A DNA stretch of 64,000 nucleotides from Nematopogon swammerdamellus (Eukaryota; Arthropoda; Insecta; Lepidoptera; Adelidae): NCBI GenBank assembly GCA_946902875.1, contig OX336349.1, positions 16,453,891 through 16,517,890 of the forward strand, given 5' to 3'. The position numbers were made by a program, and so were the translations under genes. Every line of letters begins with the position of its first letter. Positions within the stretch are counted from its first letter, which is position 1. The notes under the pieces were generated by a model. That model had not been told where the DNA came from. It was given only the letters and a program-made list of their open reading frames with translations, and did not search any database. Below are positions 40,087 to 49,956 of this stretch, in pieces.

Positions 40087-40935
40087 ACTTGGTAACGAGG
40101 GTCTGATGATGGAGTCAGGAGGTGGACAGTGGAATTTTTCAACCGTTACTAGTAACCCCCCCTCCAGTTTGGGCTCATTTGGTTGGTTTGGACGAGTGTC
40201 CCATACTTCTACCAATACATTTGGTGACGAGGGTCTGATGATGGAGTCAGGAGGTGGACAGTGGAACTCTTCAACCGTTACTAGTAACCCCCTCGAGTTT
40301 GGGCTCATTTGGTTGGTTTGGACGAGTGTCCCATACTTCTAGCAATACACTTGGTGACGAGGGTCTGATGATGGAGTCAGGAGGTGTACAGTGGAACTCT
40401 TCAACCATTACTAGTAGGCCCCTCGAGTTTGGGCTCATTTGGTTGGTTTGGACGAGTGTCCCATACTTCTACCAATATACTTGGTGACGAGGGTCTGATG
40501 ATGGAGTCAGGAGGTGGACAGTGGAACTCTTCAACCGTTACTAGTAACCCCCTCGAGTTTGGGCTCATTTGGTTGGTTTGGACGAGTGTCCTATACTTCT
40601 ACCAATACACTTGGTGACGAGGGTCTGATGATGGAGTCAGGAGGTGTACAGTGTACACTGTTCAACCGTTAGTAGTAACCCCCTCGAGTTTGGGCTCATT
40701 TGGTTGGTTTGGATGAGTGTCCCATACTTCTACCAATACACTTGGTGACGAGGGTCTGATGATGGAGTCAGGAGGTGGACAGTGGAACTCTTCAACCGTT
40801 ACTAGTAACCCCCTCGAGTTTGGGCTCATTTGGTTGGTTTGGACGAGTGCCCCATACTTCTACCAATATACTTGGTGACGAGCGTCTGATGATGGAGTCA
40901 GGAGGTGGACAGTGGAACTCTTCAACCGTTACTAG
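40087..40935 (+). repeat. 130 bp satellite, first block (~6.5 units)
   Basis: Unit starts GGTCTGATGATGGAGTCAGG (40102, 40232, 40362 and so on) and includes CTCTTCAACCGTTACTAGTA and CATTTGGTTGGTTTGGACGA. Units are very similar. A few carry GTGTACAGTGTACACTGTTC in place of GTGGACAGTGGAACTCTTC. Frames through the array shift by one base per unit and are not coding. Confidence 0.95.
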
Positions 40936-41338
40936 CCTGCCTAGCCGTTGTCAGCATCGATAGCTCAGTGGTGCAGACAGTCAACTGTCGCTATTGAATG
41001 TTAAGCAACGCTGGGTGCGGTCAGTACTTGGATGGGTGACCGCTGACCGTTGGAGGCTGACCGAGGTTCGGATTCCTCGTAAAACTGTACGTCCCTTCCC
41101 TCCTAATCTTACTTGGTGGTAGGGTTTAACCCGCCCGGGTTGGTACCACCGCACTGAATGAAACGTCGGTCAAAACGGCTATGTAAATAGTTTGTGTTTT
41201 CCGACCAGTTCAGTGTAGCCGGCACGATCAAAGGGGGAAGCACTGACATGGCACCTAGTTGACCCGGTGTTATGGGCTGACATCACGGACGTTGCAGGTG
41301 ATGTAGCCAACCGAGTCAGATTCCATAAAAAAAAAATA
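40936..41338 (+). mobile_element. SINE-A copy 6, full length, inside the satellite
   Basis: The SINE proper starts near 40952. The tRNA-like head has A box TAGCTCAGTGG; then a 5S rRNA-like segment TTAAGCAACGCTGGGTGCGG continuing TCAGTACTTGGATGGGTGAC; then the tRNA T-arm-like GAGGTTCGGATTCCTCG. Core and tail domain follow, ending GATTCCATAAAAAAAAAA. It interrupts one satellite unit at ACTAG. Bases 40936-40951 are extra and unexplained. Internal polymerase III promoters of two types (tRNA A/B boxes and 5S box C) are thus combined in one head. Confidence 0.85.
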
Positions 41339-42572
41339 ATGCTAGTAACCCCTTCGTGTTTGGGCTCATTTGGTTGGTTTGGACGAGTGTCCTATACTTC
41401 TACCAATACACTTGGTGACGATGGTCTGATGATGGAGTCAGGAGGTGTACAGTGTACACTGTTCAACCGTTAGTAGTAACCCCCTCGAGTTTGGTCTCAT
41501 TTGGTTGGTTTGGACGAGTGTCCCATACTTCTACCAATACACTTGGTGATGAGGGTCTGATGATGGAGTCAGGAGGTGGGCAGTGGAACTCTTCAACCGT
41601 TACTAGTAACCCCCTCGAGTTTGGGCTCATTTGGTTGGTTTGGACGAGTGTCCCATACTTCTACCAATACACTTGGTGACCAGGGTCTGATGATGGAGTG
41701 AGGAGGTGTACAGTGGAACTCTTCAACCGTTACTAGTAGCCCCCTCGACTTTCGGCTCATATGGTTGGTTTGGACGAGTGTCCCATACTTCTACCAATAC
41801 ACTTGGTGACGAGGGTCTGATGATGGAGTCAGGAGGTGTACAGTGTACACTGTTCAACCGTTAGTAGTAACCCCCTCGAGTTTGGGCTCATTTGGTTGGT
41901 TTGGACAAGTGTCCCATACTTCTACCAATACACTTGGTGACGAGGGTCTGATGACGGAGTCAAGAGGTGTTCAGTGGAACTCTTCAACCGTTACTAGTAA
42001 CCCCCTCGAGTTTAGGCTCATTTGGTTTGTTTGGACGAGTGTCCTATACTTCTACCAATACACTTGGTGACAAGGGTCTGATTATGGAGTCAGGAGGTGG
42101 ACAGTGGAACTCTTCAACCGTTACTAGTAATCCCGTCGAGTTTGGGCTGATTTGGTTGGTTTGGACGAGTCTCCCATACTTCTACTAATACACTTGGTGA
42201 CGAGAGTCTGCTAATGGAGTCAGGAGGTGTACAGTGGAACTCTTCAATCGTTACTAGTAACCCCCTCGAGTTTGGGCTCATATGGTTGGTTTGGACAAGT
42301 GTTTCATACTTCTACCAATACACTTGGTGACGAGGGTCTGATGATGAAGTCAGGAGGTGTACAGTGGAACTCTTGAACCGTTGCTAGTAACCCCCTCGAG
42401 TTTGGGCTCATTTGGTTGGTTTGGACGAGTGTCCCATGCACTACACCAATACACTTGGTGACGAGGGTCTGATGATGGAGTCAGGAGGTGTACAGTGGAA
42501 CTCTTCAACCGTTACTAGTAACCCTCTCGAGTTTGGGCTCATTTGGTTTGTTTGGATGAGTGTCCCATACTT
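41339..42572 (+). repeat. 130 bp satellite, second block (~9.5 units)
   Basis: Continues the array in phase: 6.5 plus 9.5 gives about 16 units. The array ends at GTCCCATACTTG, directly against a Helitron helicase fragment. Confidence 0.95.
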
Positions 42573-42955
42573 GTCGAACGCAAATGTATGAAACAGACAT
42601 ACCATCTGTTCAAATTGATTTTGAAAGGGACGGCGTACACCTTATCCATCCTAAAACCATACAGTTTCCAGCAAAGTTTAATTATGCAACAGCTGAGAAA
42701 TGGATGTTACCGATAATTTTGTCATGGGCCTCCACTGTCCATAAAATGCAGGGCAGACCTGTTGACCATGCTGTCGTGTATTTGGGCTCCAGACTATTTG
42801 AGGAGGGTCAAGCGTATGTTGCATTGAGTCGCGTAAAGTCTTTAGAAGGGCTATGTATTGAGGAGCATGATTGTGAGAAATTGACAGGTAAGAAACCGAG
42901 TAACAAAGATGCAATGAGAGAGTTGGAAAGGATGAGGAGTTTGCGTAATGAATGA
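42573..42955 (+). pseudogene. Helitron helicase C-terminal fragment (Pif1-like)
   Basis: Residues [19 protein letters not shown] and, 25 residues on, [18 protein letters not shown] are late helicase motifs of the Pif1-type helicase in Helitron Rep/Hel proteins, which unwind DNA during rolling-circle transposition. The frame ends naturally. All upstream parts (Rep nuclease and helicase motifs I-IV) are missing, and the frame starts in satellite DNA, so the first dozen residues are not part of the protein. The stop is followed within 50 bp by a truncated MITE, and no Helitron 3' hairpin with CTRR end was recognised between. The abrupt junction suggests that the satellite replaced or captured the Helitron tail. 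Confidence 0.8.
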
Positions 42956-43000
42956 TACGAGCCAAAAATCAAACTAAAAACGAGTAAATAAAAAAATAGG

Positions 43001-43286
43001 TAAAAAATGTTTGCTACCTAAACATTAACCTGTGTGTAACAGTAGGTAACTTGCATTGTACGGGGTCAATGACCGTACTATGTTCAAACGCAGAACAGCT
43101 GTTTGTTGTAAGTAAGTCACAAGGTCACTATGATTGTTTTTTACAGCTACTTATTTGATTTTATTTTTTTGTTAGGAGAAAAAATGCTCCTATAAACATA
43201 TGTTTTTTTCTTACGTAAAGTGTTTATTTGAGTGTGTATGTAACCCTCCCGAAGTTAATGACATGACTAACGAAAGACCTTATATA
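43001..43286 (+). mobile_element. Truncated copy of the 27176 MITE
   Basis: ATGTTTGCTACCTAAACATT onward matches the right 285 bp of the MITE at 27176-27568 with only a few differences. The left arm is missing. Confidence 0.85.
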
Positions 43287-43289
43287 TAT

Positions 43290-43425
43290 AATTTGTTTGA
43301 ATATCCGCCATAATACCACTTATTCTGTGAAAATTTCAACCGGCTATCTATTACGGTTCAAAAGATAAGACAGACTGCGTAGGCTTAGTAATAAGGTCCT
43401 GTACGTATACGGAATCCTAAAAAAT
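43290..43425 (+). repeat. Repeat E fragment
   Basis: ATATCCGCCATAATACCACT, TGTGAAAATTTCAACCGGCT and GGCTTAGTAATAAGGTCCTG. Confidence 0.6.
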
Positions 43426-43751
43426 CATAACGCTTCCTCATTCGACTTCGCCGTAGTCAGGTAAACAGCGAGTCTACATAGGATGCGTTCATTCTACTTG
43501 CCTCTTCCACACTCCTATTTCTATGGACACAGGAGGCTTTATCTATTGTTTGCCGAGCATTCATGCTAGCCCCTAGTGCCGTCCCCCACTACGCTGACTC
43601 GGCGGCGCAACCTCTGCATAAGGGTTGTCGTTCACTTGTAGCCATAGACTGTGAACTGCGGTGATGGTACGATTACGTATGTGTTTACGCGCGACTGGTT
43701 TAGTTGGAGTATTAATAAACTTGTCAAGAAACTGCATCATGTTTGAGCTAA

Positions 43752-43826
43752 TAGAGTGTCAGTCAGTCAGTCAGCGTCTTCTGTTGGAAATACGCCTCTC
43801 CGGTCTTCCTCCAGTCTCCTCCAATC
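43752..43826 (-). mobile_element. RTE-type 3' tail fragment
   Basis: GTCAGTCAGTCAGTCAGCGT then GGAAATACGCCTCTCC is the inverse of the RTE 3' end with its short tandem TGAC tail. Confidence 0.6.
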
Positions 43827-44757
43827 AATCACTGGTGAAAAATCGATTATTTATTCAAGCGGTATGTATAATACAGGTTGGCCCAGTTATAGTGGTCAAA
43901 CAATTTTTTTAGATGGAGGACATCATGTTGACTCATTTAAAAAAAAAACATTAGTTCCGCGAAAATCAATAGTTTAGAAGTTATGATTTTTTTAAACTTT
44001 TTTTGAAATTTCTCTATTTTAGTCACAATAACCACTCTAGTTGGATATCTATTCTACAAAATCGAATAAAATTTGGTATAGAAGTAGAGGAGACATGTAG
44101 CTAGTACGTAATGAATAGTTTTTAGGTTTACTCCTAGACTGTACTGTTGCTATAGCCCTTTCAGTGAATTTTTGTTCAGTTTACATTAAAACTGATTAAT
44201 TTTTGAAAAATCACTGTGAAAAAAAAGTACTACCGGAAATTTGCCCATGCCCTTTTATTCATTCATTTATTCATTAAATGCTTAATAGCTCACAGGAGCT
44301 GTACATTAGTTCTAATTACATGATTGAATTGAATGAATGAATGGAAACAATAAATAACTGACACAGTCACTAAAACATTAAACAAAACAAATGGCCAATC
44401 AGTGATTAAAACAATGATTATTTATAAAATTATTACATCAAATTCTCGGTCAAATTACAATTAAAATTACCTTAAAAACTACCTATACATATCACAATTC
44501 TCCAGACCAAAAATTGTAGTGGTGTAACAATTGTAACATATTCAAAATTAACATCATTTGTACAAAGTCACTACAATAAAAGTGACGATTATCTTAATTT
44601 TTTAAATATTTTTTTTTCACAACGTTAGTTCAACTACAATTTCAAATTATTCATAAACCTGTCTCTAACTAACAGAGCTAATCTACACATAAAAAACTGT
44701 TTAGTAATGTTTAATACAGGATAAATACTCTGGTACAGAAAAGTGAGTATGAGTTAC
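43827..44757. other. No gene seen; AT-rich
   Basis: AT-rich sequence with (TTCA)n near 44258-44275. No coding signal; some of it may be an old retroposon 3' region. Confidence 0.35.
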
Positions 44758-44770
44758 ACATTTTTTGACA
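44758..44770 (+). repeat. 13 bp target-site duplication, left
   Basis: ACATTTTTTGACA is repeated exactly at 45944-45956 and brackets the 1173 bp insertion. Confidence 0.75.
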
Positions 44771-45943
44771 ACTTTCTTTTCTATCATTTATTTATTTACG
44801 TTTTTGTTTATAGACGTCCATAGATACCAGCCTTTCGGCTACAAAATCCAGACGTCTACTACCTGCACTCTTGCGAGTACAGTGATCATGTATGCCAGAT
44901 CGAGGCCCCATAGCTGCTCTATCGAACATCCGTTCTTCCGAAATAATCCCATGGGAAACACAGGCTGCGACCTTTCCCCAGCCGATCCGAGCCACCACCC
45001 GTCCACCCGAAGGAACCCCCGACCGAAGTCGAGAGCCGGGGGTGAAGCCTTCACTGCCACTGGGGTCAGCACCCTATCCAACCGCAACCTGTGCCCAGGG
45101 CCTCAGCGTTTTGTACTAGCCCAAAGGCTTTTGTTTTCACCAGCTATGTATATGCGTGGAAGTGCATATGACCACCACCTAATGTGTACCGGGGATCCAC
45201 CGGTCTCGAATGACAATGACAGACTTACGTCAGCGTCATTAGCTCGTGAGAAGTCCATCCCACATCCACATATAAGTGTGTGTAGCACCGACATATCGAT
45301 CTACATTATTCGCATGTCTACCAATTCTCCACATTGGTTACGGAGCTCTAAGTGGCTCACCACTCGCAGCTTTCGCTACTTATTCCCGTGTTAGGTGCTT
45401 TAACTACACAAGTACGGAAGCACCAGGGAATCAACGCTAAACCACAACCCCTGCGAGACCAACTCCAGTGTTCCGTGCAGAAGCACGAAGCATTCTGGGG
45501 CTTTTAACGGAACCCCGCAGTACTCAACCCAGCGTTTAGGGTAGTATCTCATTTGACCCACCGACCTGAGTGGAGTCAGCAGCGTGAGCTAAGAGGAGGC
45601 CGAAACCCCCAACTTAGTACTCATGTTAGACTAGCAACGTTTAATGAGTAATCGTCGAGAACAAGTTCTCTACCACACATTATTTCTAACAGCGACGCCC
45701 GTTACACCGCCCAGTTGCGGGATAGGGTAGCCAACTGCTAGTTTTAAAGGTAGCCGCCGTGTGGTCTGCATAGGGAAACGTCACGGATCCTAGTACCCAA
45801 CTCCGACACCTTGGACGACTAAACGCCTCTGCGACCCCGTACAAAGGTCGCTAATACGGGTCTATGGATACTGGTGGCCGGGCCCGACACCTTGGGTAGA
45901 CCGAAGTCTACCACTGCGATCGTTCCCCAGCGACTACCCGTAT
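44771..45943 (-). mobile_element. Retroposed 1.17 kb sequence of unknown origin, hairpin-rich
   Basis: Bracketed by a perfect 13 bp duplication. The minus strand ends with AATAAATAAATG and an A-rich stretch, so it reads as a polyadenylated transcript inserted by a LINE-type mechanism. The minus strand has compact hairpins: GGTAGAC-TTCG-GTCTACC (about 45894-45911), CGAC-TTCG-GTCG (about 45022-45033), AGCC-GAAA-GGCT (about 44832-44843), CGTGC-TTCT-GCACG (about 45476-45489) and GAGAAC-TT-GTTCTC. UUCG and GNRA loops are usual in structured RNA. No reverse transcriptase motif was found, and the 209-codon plus-strand frame is antisense to the inferred transcript. It may be a structured non-coding RNA retrocopy or a LINE non-coding end. 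I do not recognise it. Confidence 0.55.
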
Positions 45944-45956
45944 ACATTTTTTGACA
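45944..45956 (+). repeat. 13 bp target-site duplication, right
   Basis: Exact second copy of ACATTTTTTGACA. Confidence 0.75.
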
Positions 45957-46290
45957 GTTTTAGATTTTGAGACTATTAAGCCATATTACACAATTAGATA
46001 CCGGGTGGCTGAGCTCAAGTGGCAGTGGGCTGGGCACGTCAGCCGGAGAGACGACGACCGCTGGAGTAACCGTGTCCGTGCTGGTGTCCACTGGCGGCCA
46101 TGGACAGGAAAACGGAGTGTGGGGAGACCACCCGCCAGCTGGAACGACGACCTCAAGACGTCGGCGGAAAGCAGTGGTTCCGTACCGCTGAAGGCCGGGA
46201 GGACTGGAGGAAAATTGGAGAGGCGTATGTCCAGCAGTGGACACTTACACGCTGATTGACTGACACTCTGACTGAACAAATTTGTGTACC
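45957..46290 (+). pseudogene. RTE-clade ORF2 C-terminal fragment, frameshifted
   Basis: Encodes YRVAELKWQWAGHVSRRDDD, then RPWTGKRSVGRPPASWNDDL and, after a frame change near 46150-46165, KQWFRTAEGREDWRKIGEAY with VQQWTLTR before TGA at 46253. The order LKWQWAGH, GRPP.W.DD, W...A..R..W, EAYVQQW is the conserved end of RTE-type retrotransposon ORF2. A TGACTGACACTCTGACTG tail follows, matching the short-repeat 3' ends of this clade. The reverse transcriptase core is absent, and the fragment begins beside the 1.17 kb insertion. Confidence 0.75.
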
Positions 46291-46920
46291 AGGTTTTGCA
46301 CTCTGAACATGTGTGTGGTATGCTAGGTGTTATGTGTGTGTATTAAAAAATACGGGCTAGTTTCAAGACGATCGGAAAAACTCGAGACAAGACGATCCTG
46401 TCAGCAGTCAAAACAAATGAAAATTTCATCCAGTCTCCGCGAGCATAAACGCCATTATACCATAATTTAAATAGACGTTATTTACATTTCTCCAATATCG
46501 ATATTATGCCACCCTATAGCCATTTCACACGAAATCTTGACGACGACGTATCCTTTAAGACGTGTCCTACGTCAAAATTGTGCTGACTTATCGAAGTGTA
46601 AGTATTAGCAACCCAATCAACAAATAAAATGACAGTGAGTGGTTCGTTACGCCAGTCGCGCGCATACATACATAATCTAGGACCCACCATTGACTTTGTG
46701 AATCCTTTATGGCGGTCTACTGCGATACGCCCACGACATAGAACTTCTAAAGCTTAGTACAGGCCCTTAGTACACAAGCTGTCCCTTGCCATCCTAAAAG
46801 GTACACTTGGAACGGCTCAGTGTCCCACAATGCCCGGTGAGCTGGCAAGAGCTCGCGGAATCGGAATTGAAACATTTGTGATCTGTTAGTGTGCTGTTTT
46901 TAGGCATTGGTGTCGTTACG
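46291..46920. other. No gene seen
   Basis: Mixed sequence without motifs; short frames only. Confidence 0.3.
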
Positions 46921-46924
46921 TAAC

Positions 46925-47190
46925 AAAAACCGGCCAAGTGCGAGTCCGATTCGCGCACCGGGTTTCCGCACCACAAAAATTAAAACGATGCAAAAACATG
47001 GAGATACCCTTAATTTTTTAGTTTTTAAATTTTTTATTATTTCTTATATCCGCCATAATAACACATATTCGGCGAAAATTTAAACCGGCTAGCTATTACG
47101 GTTCCAAAGATACAGCAGTAGGACGGACGGACGGACAAAGGGCGTGGGCTTAGTAATAGGCTTCCGTACGGAGTACGGAAATCTAAAACG
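46925..47190 (+). repeat. Repeat E, long copy
   Basis: ACCGGCCAAGTGCGAGTCCG, CCGCCATAATAACACATATT, GGACGGACGGACAAAGGGCG and GGCTTAGTAATAGGCTTCCG. GCCAAGTGCGAGTC is the proximal end of the family. Confidence 0.7.
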
Positions 47191-47431
47191 GATGTAAGCA
47201 TATGTTTTAGGGTGGGAAAGAGCCTGCACTAAATTACCTACATTCTAAATATCCCCGTAGGTTACGCCGCACCCTACAGTCAGGAAGAAATATAGAAGCG
47301 ATTTTAATTGAAATATTATTGTTCATTTCTTCCCATACAAAGCACCTTTGAACGAGATTTTTGAAACGACGACTATTAATTAATTAATTACATGTAAATA
47401 AATGGTAACGATACTAACTTTTTATGTTTAG
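47191..47431. other. No gene seen
   Basis: AT-rich spacer with TTAATTAATTAATTA near 47376-47390. Confidence 0.3.
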
Positions 47432-47656
47432 CGTTTTGACCGACGTTTCGTTCAGTGCGGTGGTATCAACCCGGCCGGGATAAACCCTACCACCTAGTAA
47501 GGTATGAAGAGAAGGGACCTACAGTTTAACGTGGAATCCGAACCACGGTCAGCCTCCAACGGTCGATCGGTCACCCATCCAAGTACTGACCGTGACCACG
47601 CCCACGGTTGCTTAACAACAGTCGACCGACCGTACCACTGAGCTACCGAGGCTGCC
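47432..47656 (-). mobile_element. SINE-A copy 8: head plus core, diverged
   Basis: In the inverse sense: TAGCTCAGTGG A box, GTTAAGCAACCGTGGGCGTG and TCAGTACTTGGATGGGTGAC 5S-like segment, GTGGTTCGGATTCCAC T-arm-like hairpin, then the core to GTGCGGTGG...CGTCGGTC. The tail domain is missing. It differs more from copies 6 and 7 than they do from each other, yet retains the composite head. Confidence 0.8.
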
Positions 47657-47962
47657 TGATTATTTTAAAACTCGACATCTAGAGGAAACATCTACAAATA
47701 CCTTAACAGTTATTAGCGCCTAACCAATGTAACCATATAATTACATTATAACATTAATTACTTCAGACAACTGGCGAGAACTTGTACTGGGCGAACGCAG
47801 AACAGTTAAGCACGCGGGCGGCAGGTTTGGTTTGCGTCCGTCAAACAGAATATTAAATTTGCCAACTTCCGGAATAATTAATTGAAATAGATTTGGAAAC
47901 TATTAATCCCAACAGATCGCGGTCTATATTGTGGCGTTAGCCCCGCATCGATCGTTCGAACA

Positions 47963-48112
47963 TTGAAATGAAATGAATGAAATGAAATTCGTGAATGAAA
48001 ATATACTTTATTGCACAAAAAGTGACAAAAGGCGGACTTAAAGCCTGAGGGCATTATCTGCCAGTCATACCTGGGATTTTGAGTAGGGTAGATGGGTAGT
48101 GAGGAAAATTAA
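47963..48112 (-). mobile_element. Repeat M copy
   Basis: AAATATACTTTATTGCACAA, GCCTGAGGGCATTATCTGCC and AGTCATACCTGGGATTTTGA. Confidence 0.6.
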
Positions 48113-48185
48113 ATGAGAGAATTTGTTTTTTCAAGAGTATAAAAATAAACAATAAAACATAGATAATAGTAATAACTCTGCTGCT

Positions 48186-48250
48186 ATTGCTCTGCTTACC
48201 CCGATTGTCGGGATTCAGCGTGTGTGATATGTATGTATACATGTAGTAAT
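48186..48250 (+). repeat. Repeat C tail fragment
   Basis: CTCTGCTTACCCCGATTGTC then CAGCGTGTGTGATATGTATG, the microsatellite end of repeat C. Confidence 0.6.
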
Positions 48251-48689
48251 AACATACAACTAAATACATTCGTGACATACATACATACAAGTTCAAAAGT
48301 ACATACATATACACATGTAAACAAATACATACATACATTATAAGAAACATGCAGGTTCGTATGTTTGTACGAGGATTTTTCGGAAGCTATATAATGTTTT
48401 TTTTTCTTTGGAAGTAAGCTATGTCATAAAATTATATGTACGAAAAAACATTATTATATTTATTTTTATTAGTATGAAAGAGTTTTTTACTAAAGGTGTA
48501 TCGGTACCGGGGCACGTGTAGATCCGTCTGCCTACCCCATTAGGAAGAGGCGTAACTTTATATTGTATATGTATAGGAGAATTTATATTATTATAAAAAA
48601 AAAATTACAGAAAATTTTTCTGTTTAAGAAAATCAAGGTAAAATCCGAAAGGAACACATCAAGAAAAAATTTATACAACCTTGAAAGGT
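48251..48689. other. No gene seen; AT-rich with TACATACA runs
   Basis: Several TACATACAT runs (48276-48335) and AT-rich spacer. Confidence 0.35.
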
Positions 48690-48925
48690 TTTCCCTTACT
48701 AGGTGGTAGGCTCGAATTATTTTAGCCGACTGAGTTGTTACCATCGCACTGAATGGAAGATGGCCGCATATCAGCCTCGACTGTCTTAACCTCTGGTCCA
48801 GTACAGCCATCAATCCAACGGTAAGTCTCCGATATGGTACCTACCTTCTCTGAGGTGATATTGGCTGATCGGAGCACGTGTTCTGGCCGCTCTGACTCAG
48901 CCAACCATACGGGATTACATAAAAG
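48690..48925 (+). mobile_element. SINE-B copy 4, head-less
   Basis: CTTACTAGGTGGTAGGCTCG, GAATGGAAGATGGCCGCATA, TCCGATATGGTACCTACCTT and TCTGACTCAGCCAACC followed by ATTACATAAAAGAAA. Confidence 0.8.
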
Positions 48926-49332
48926 AAACAATAATTCAATATATCAATGAATAAAAACTGCGTCAAAAGAGAAAAAACTCCGTTCGAAAGAGCATTATGC
49001 GCCGCGCGCCAAGTTCGCTAAGAACTTATACGGAAATTCCGCCCAAGTTGTAAGTTACCAACGACCTGTTTGCTGAGAAAAGTACGGCTAAGTGCGGTGG
49101 TACCGGCACGCGCTTCTAAACTCGCAGGGGGAAGCTCTCTCGCGCACGAATTTAATACTAATGGAATTTACCGAAGTACGGAGCTGGTTGTGGAAGAGGG
49201 AATTAAAGTAGAAAGATAGAAATATTTTCATTTGACAAACTGTTTTTATAGGAGTACTTTAATATTTTCTTTTCTTTACAGTTTAGATAGAGCATTCGTG
49301 TAGATATATTCTTTTCAGTTATCATTCAGATA
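48926..49332. other. No gene seen
   Basis: No motif or repeat recognised in this spacer. Confidence 0.3.
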
Positions 49333-49344
49333 TATCTGTACATT
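49333..49344 (+). repeat. 12 bp target-site duplication, left
   Basis: TATCTGTACATT is repeated exactly at 49830-49841. Confidence 0.75.
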
Positions 49345-49829
49345 GCGGTTATTCCCGGCTGGATGGCAAGAGGCCCGATGGTATCACCCTGGTGCCATGG
49401 GCTAAGGGTAGGTCATTGATGTGGGACGTCACTTGTGTCGACACATTGGCTCCAAGTCACGTTCGGGCCTCTTCAAGAGCGGCTGGCGCGGCCGCGGCCG
49501 GAGCGGAGAGCCTCAAACGCAACAAATATTCAAATATTATTCAAGATTTCGAATTTGTTGCGTTTGCGGTTGAAAGCCTCGCTCCGTGGAGCAGTGAAGC
49601 CAAAAACTTCTTGAAGAGGCTTGGGCCTCTACTGGTGGACGCAACTGGCGTCCCGCAATCAAGGGCCTACTTCATTCAAAGGGTAAGCCTTGCCATCCAG
49701 CGGGGTAATGCAGCAAGTGTTCTAGGAACATTTGAAAATGCCCCTTTTGATAGTTATTTTAATGTTTGTTAGGTAGGTTTATTTCTTTAGTTATTAGTAT
49801 TACTTTTTTGTTATTTATTAAATAAATTG
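49345..49829 (+). mobile_element. 5'-truncated non-LTR element with nuclease-like C-terminus
   Basis: A 485 bp insertion between perfect 12 bp duplications, ending in an AT-rich 3' UTR with AAATAAATTG. It carries only the last ~140 codons of an open frame. Length, 5' truncation and duplication size are typical of target-primed reverse transcription. Confidence 0.75.
49350..49772 (+). CDS. C-terminal segment of a reverse-transcriptase protein, PD-(D/E)xK-like pattern
   Basis: The homologous frame is already open at about 49350 (RLDGKRPDGITLVPWAKG), before the first GTG at 49392. It then reads MWDVTCVDTLAPSHV, a long helical stretch, and ends with AIQRGNAASVLGTFENAP. I recall the same RPDGxTLxPW...WDxTxxDTLA...QRGNAAS pattern at the C-termini of many invertebrate reverse-transcriptase-containing proteins. 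The spacing PD then WDVT resembles a restriction-like PD-(D/E)xK nuclease core, but the lysine is not obvious, so the catalytic role is inferred only. It is a fragment inside a 5'-truncated insertion with an intact stop and no internal breaks, so likely young. Confidence 0.6.
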   Translation, partial: YSRLDGKRPDGITLVPWAKGRSLMWDVTCVDTLAPSHVRASSRAAGAAAAGAESLKRNKYSNIIQDFEFVAFAVESLAPWSSEAKNFLKRLGPLLVDATGVPQSRAYFIQRVSLAIQRGNAASVLGTFENAPFDSYFNVC

Positions 49830-49841
49830 TATCTGTACATT
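49830..49841 (+). repeat. 12 bp target-site duplication, right
   Basis: Exact second copy of TATCTGTACATT. Confidence 0.75.
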
Positions 49842-49956
49842 ACTTTATATAGCATAAATATAAATATTTAAAGGATAGGTAGTTTTTTTAGTTAAAATGG
49901 AATGTATTCCCTCTGGCATTGTCAAACAAGAAAATAACGCGAAGGTCTTATTTTTA

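Noticed and set aside
40993..41035. 5S rRNA gene
   Set aside because: Only the internal control region segment is present, inside a SINE head; 5' and 3' parts of 5S rRNA are missing and the same block recurs in SINE-A copies.
40106..42188. Several 60-80 codon frames repeating GGQWNSSTVTSNPLEFGLIW-like peptides
   Set aside because: They are readings of the 130 bp satellite, whose unit is not a multiple of three; each frame stops within about two units.
42956..43290. Helitron 3' terminus after the helicase fragment
   Set aside because: No hairpin followed by CTRR was found before the truncated MITE begins at 43001.
44765..45394. 209-codon plus-strand frame
   Set aside because: It is antisense to the inferred retroposed transcript, starts outside the insertion, and shows no motif.
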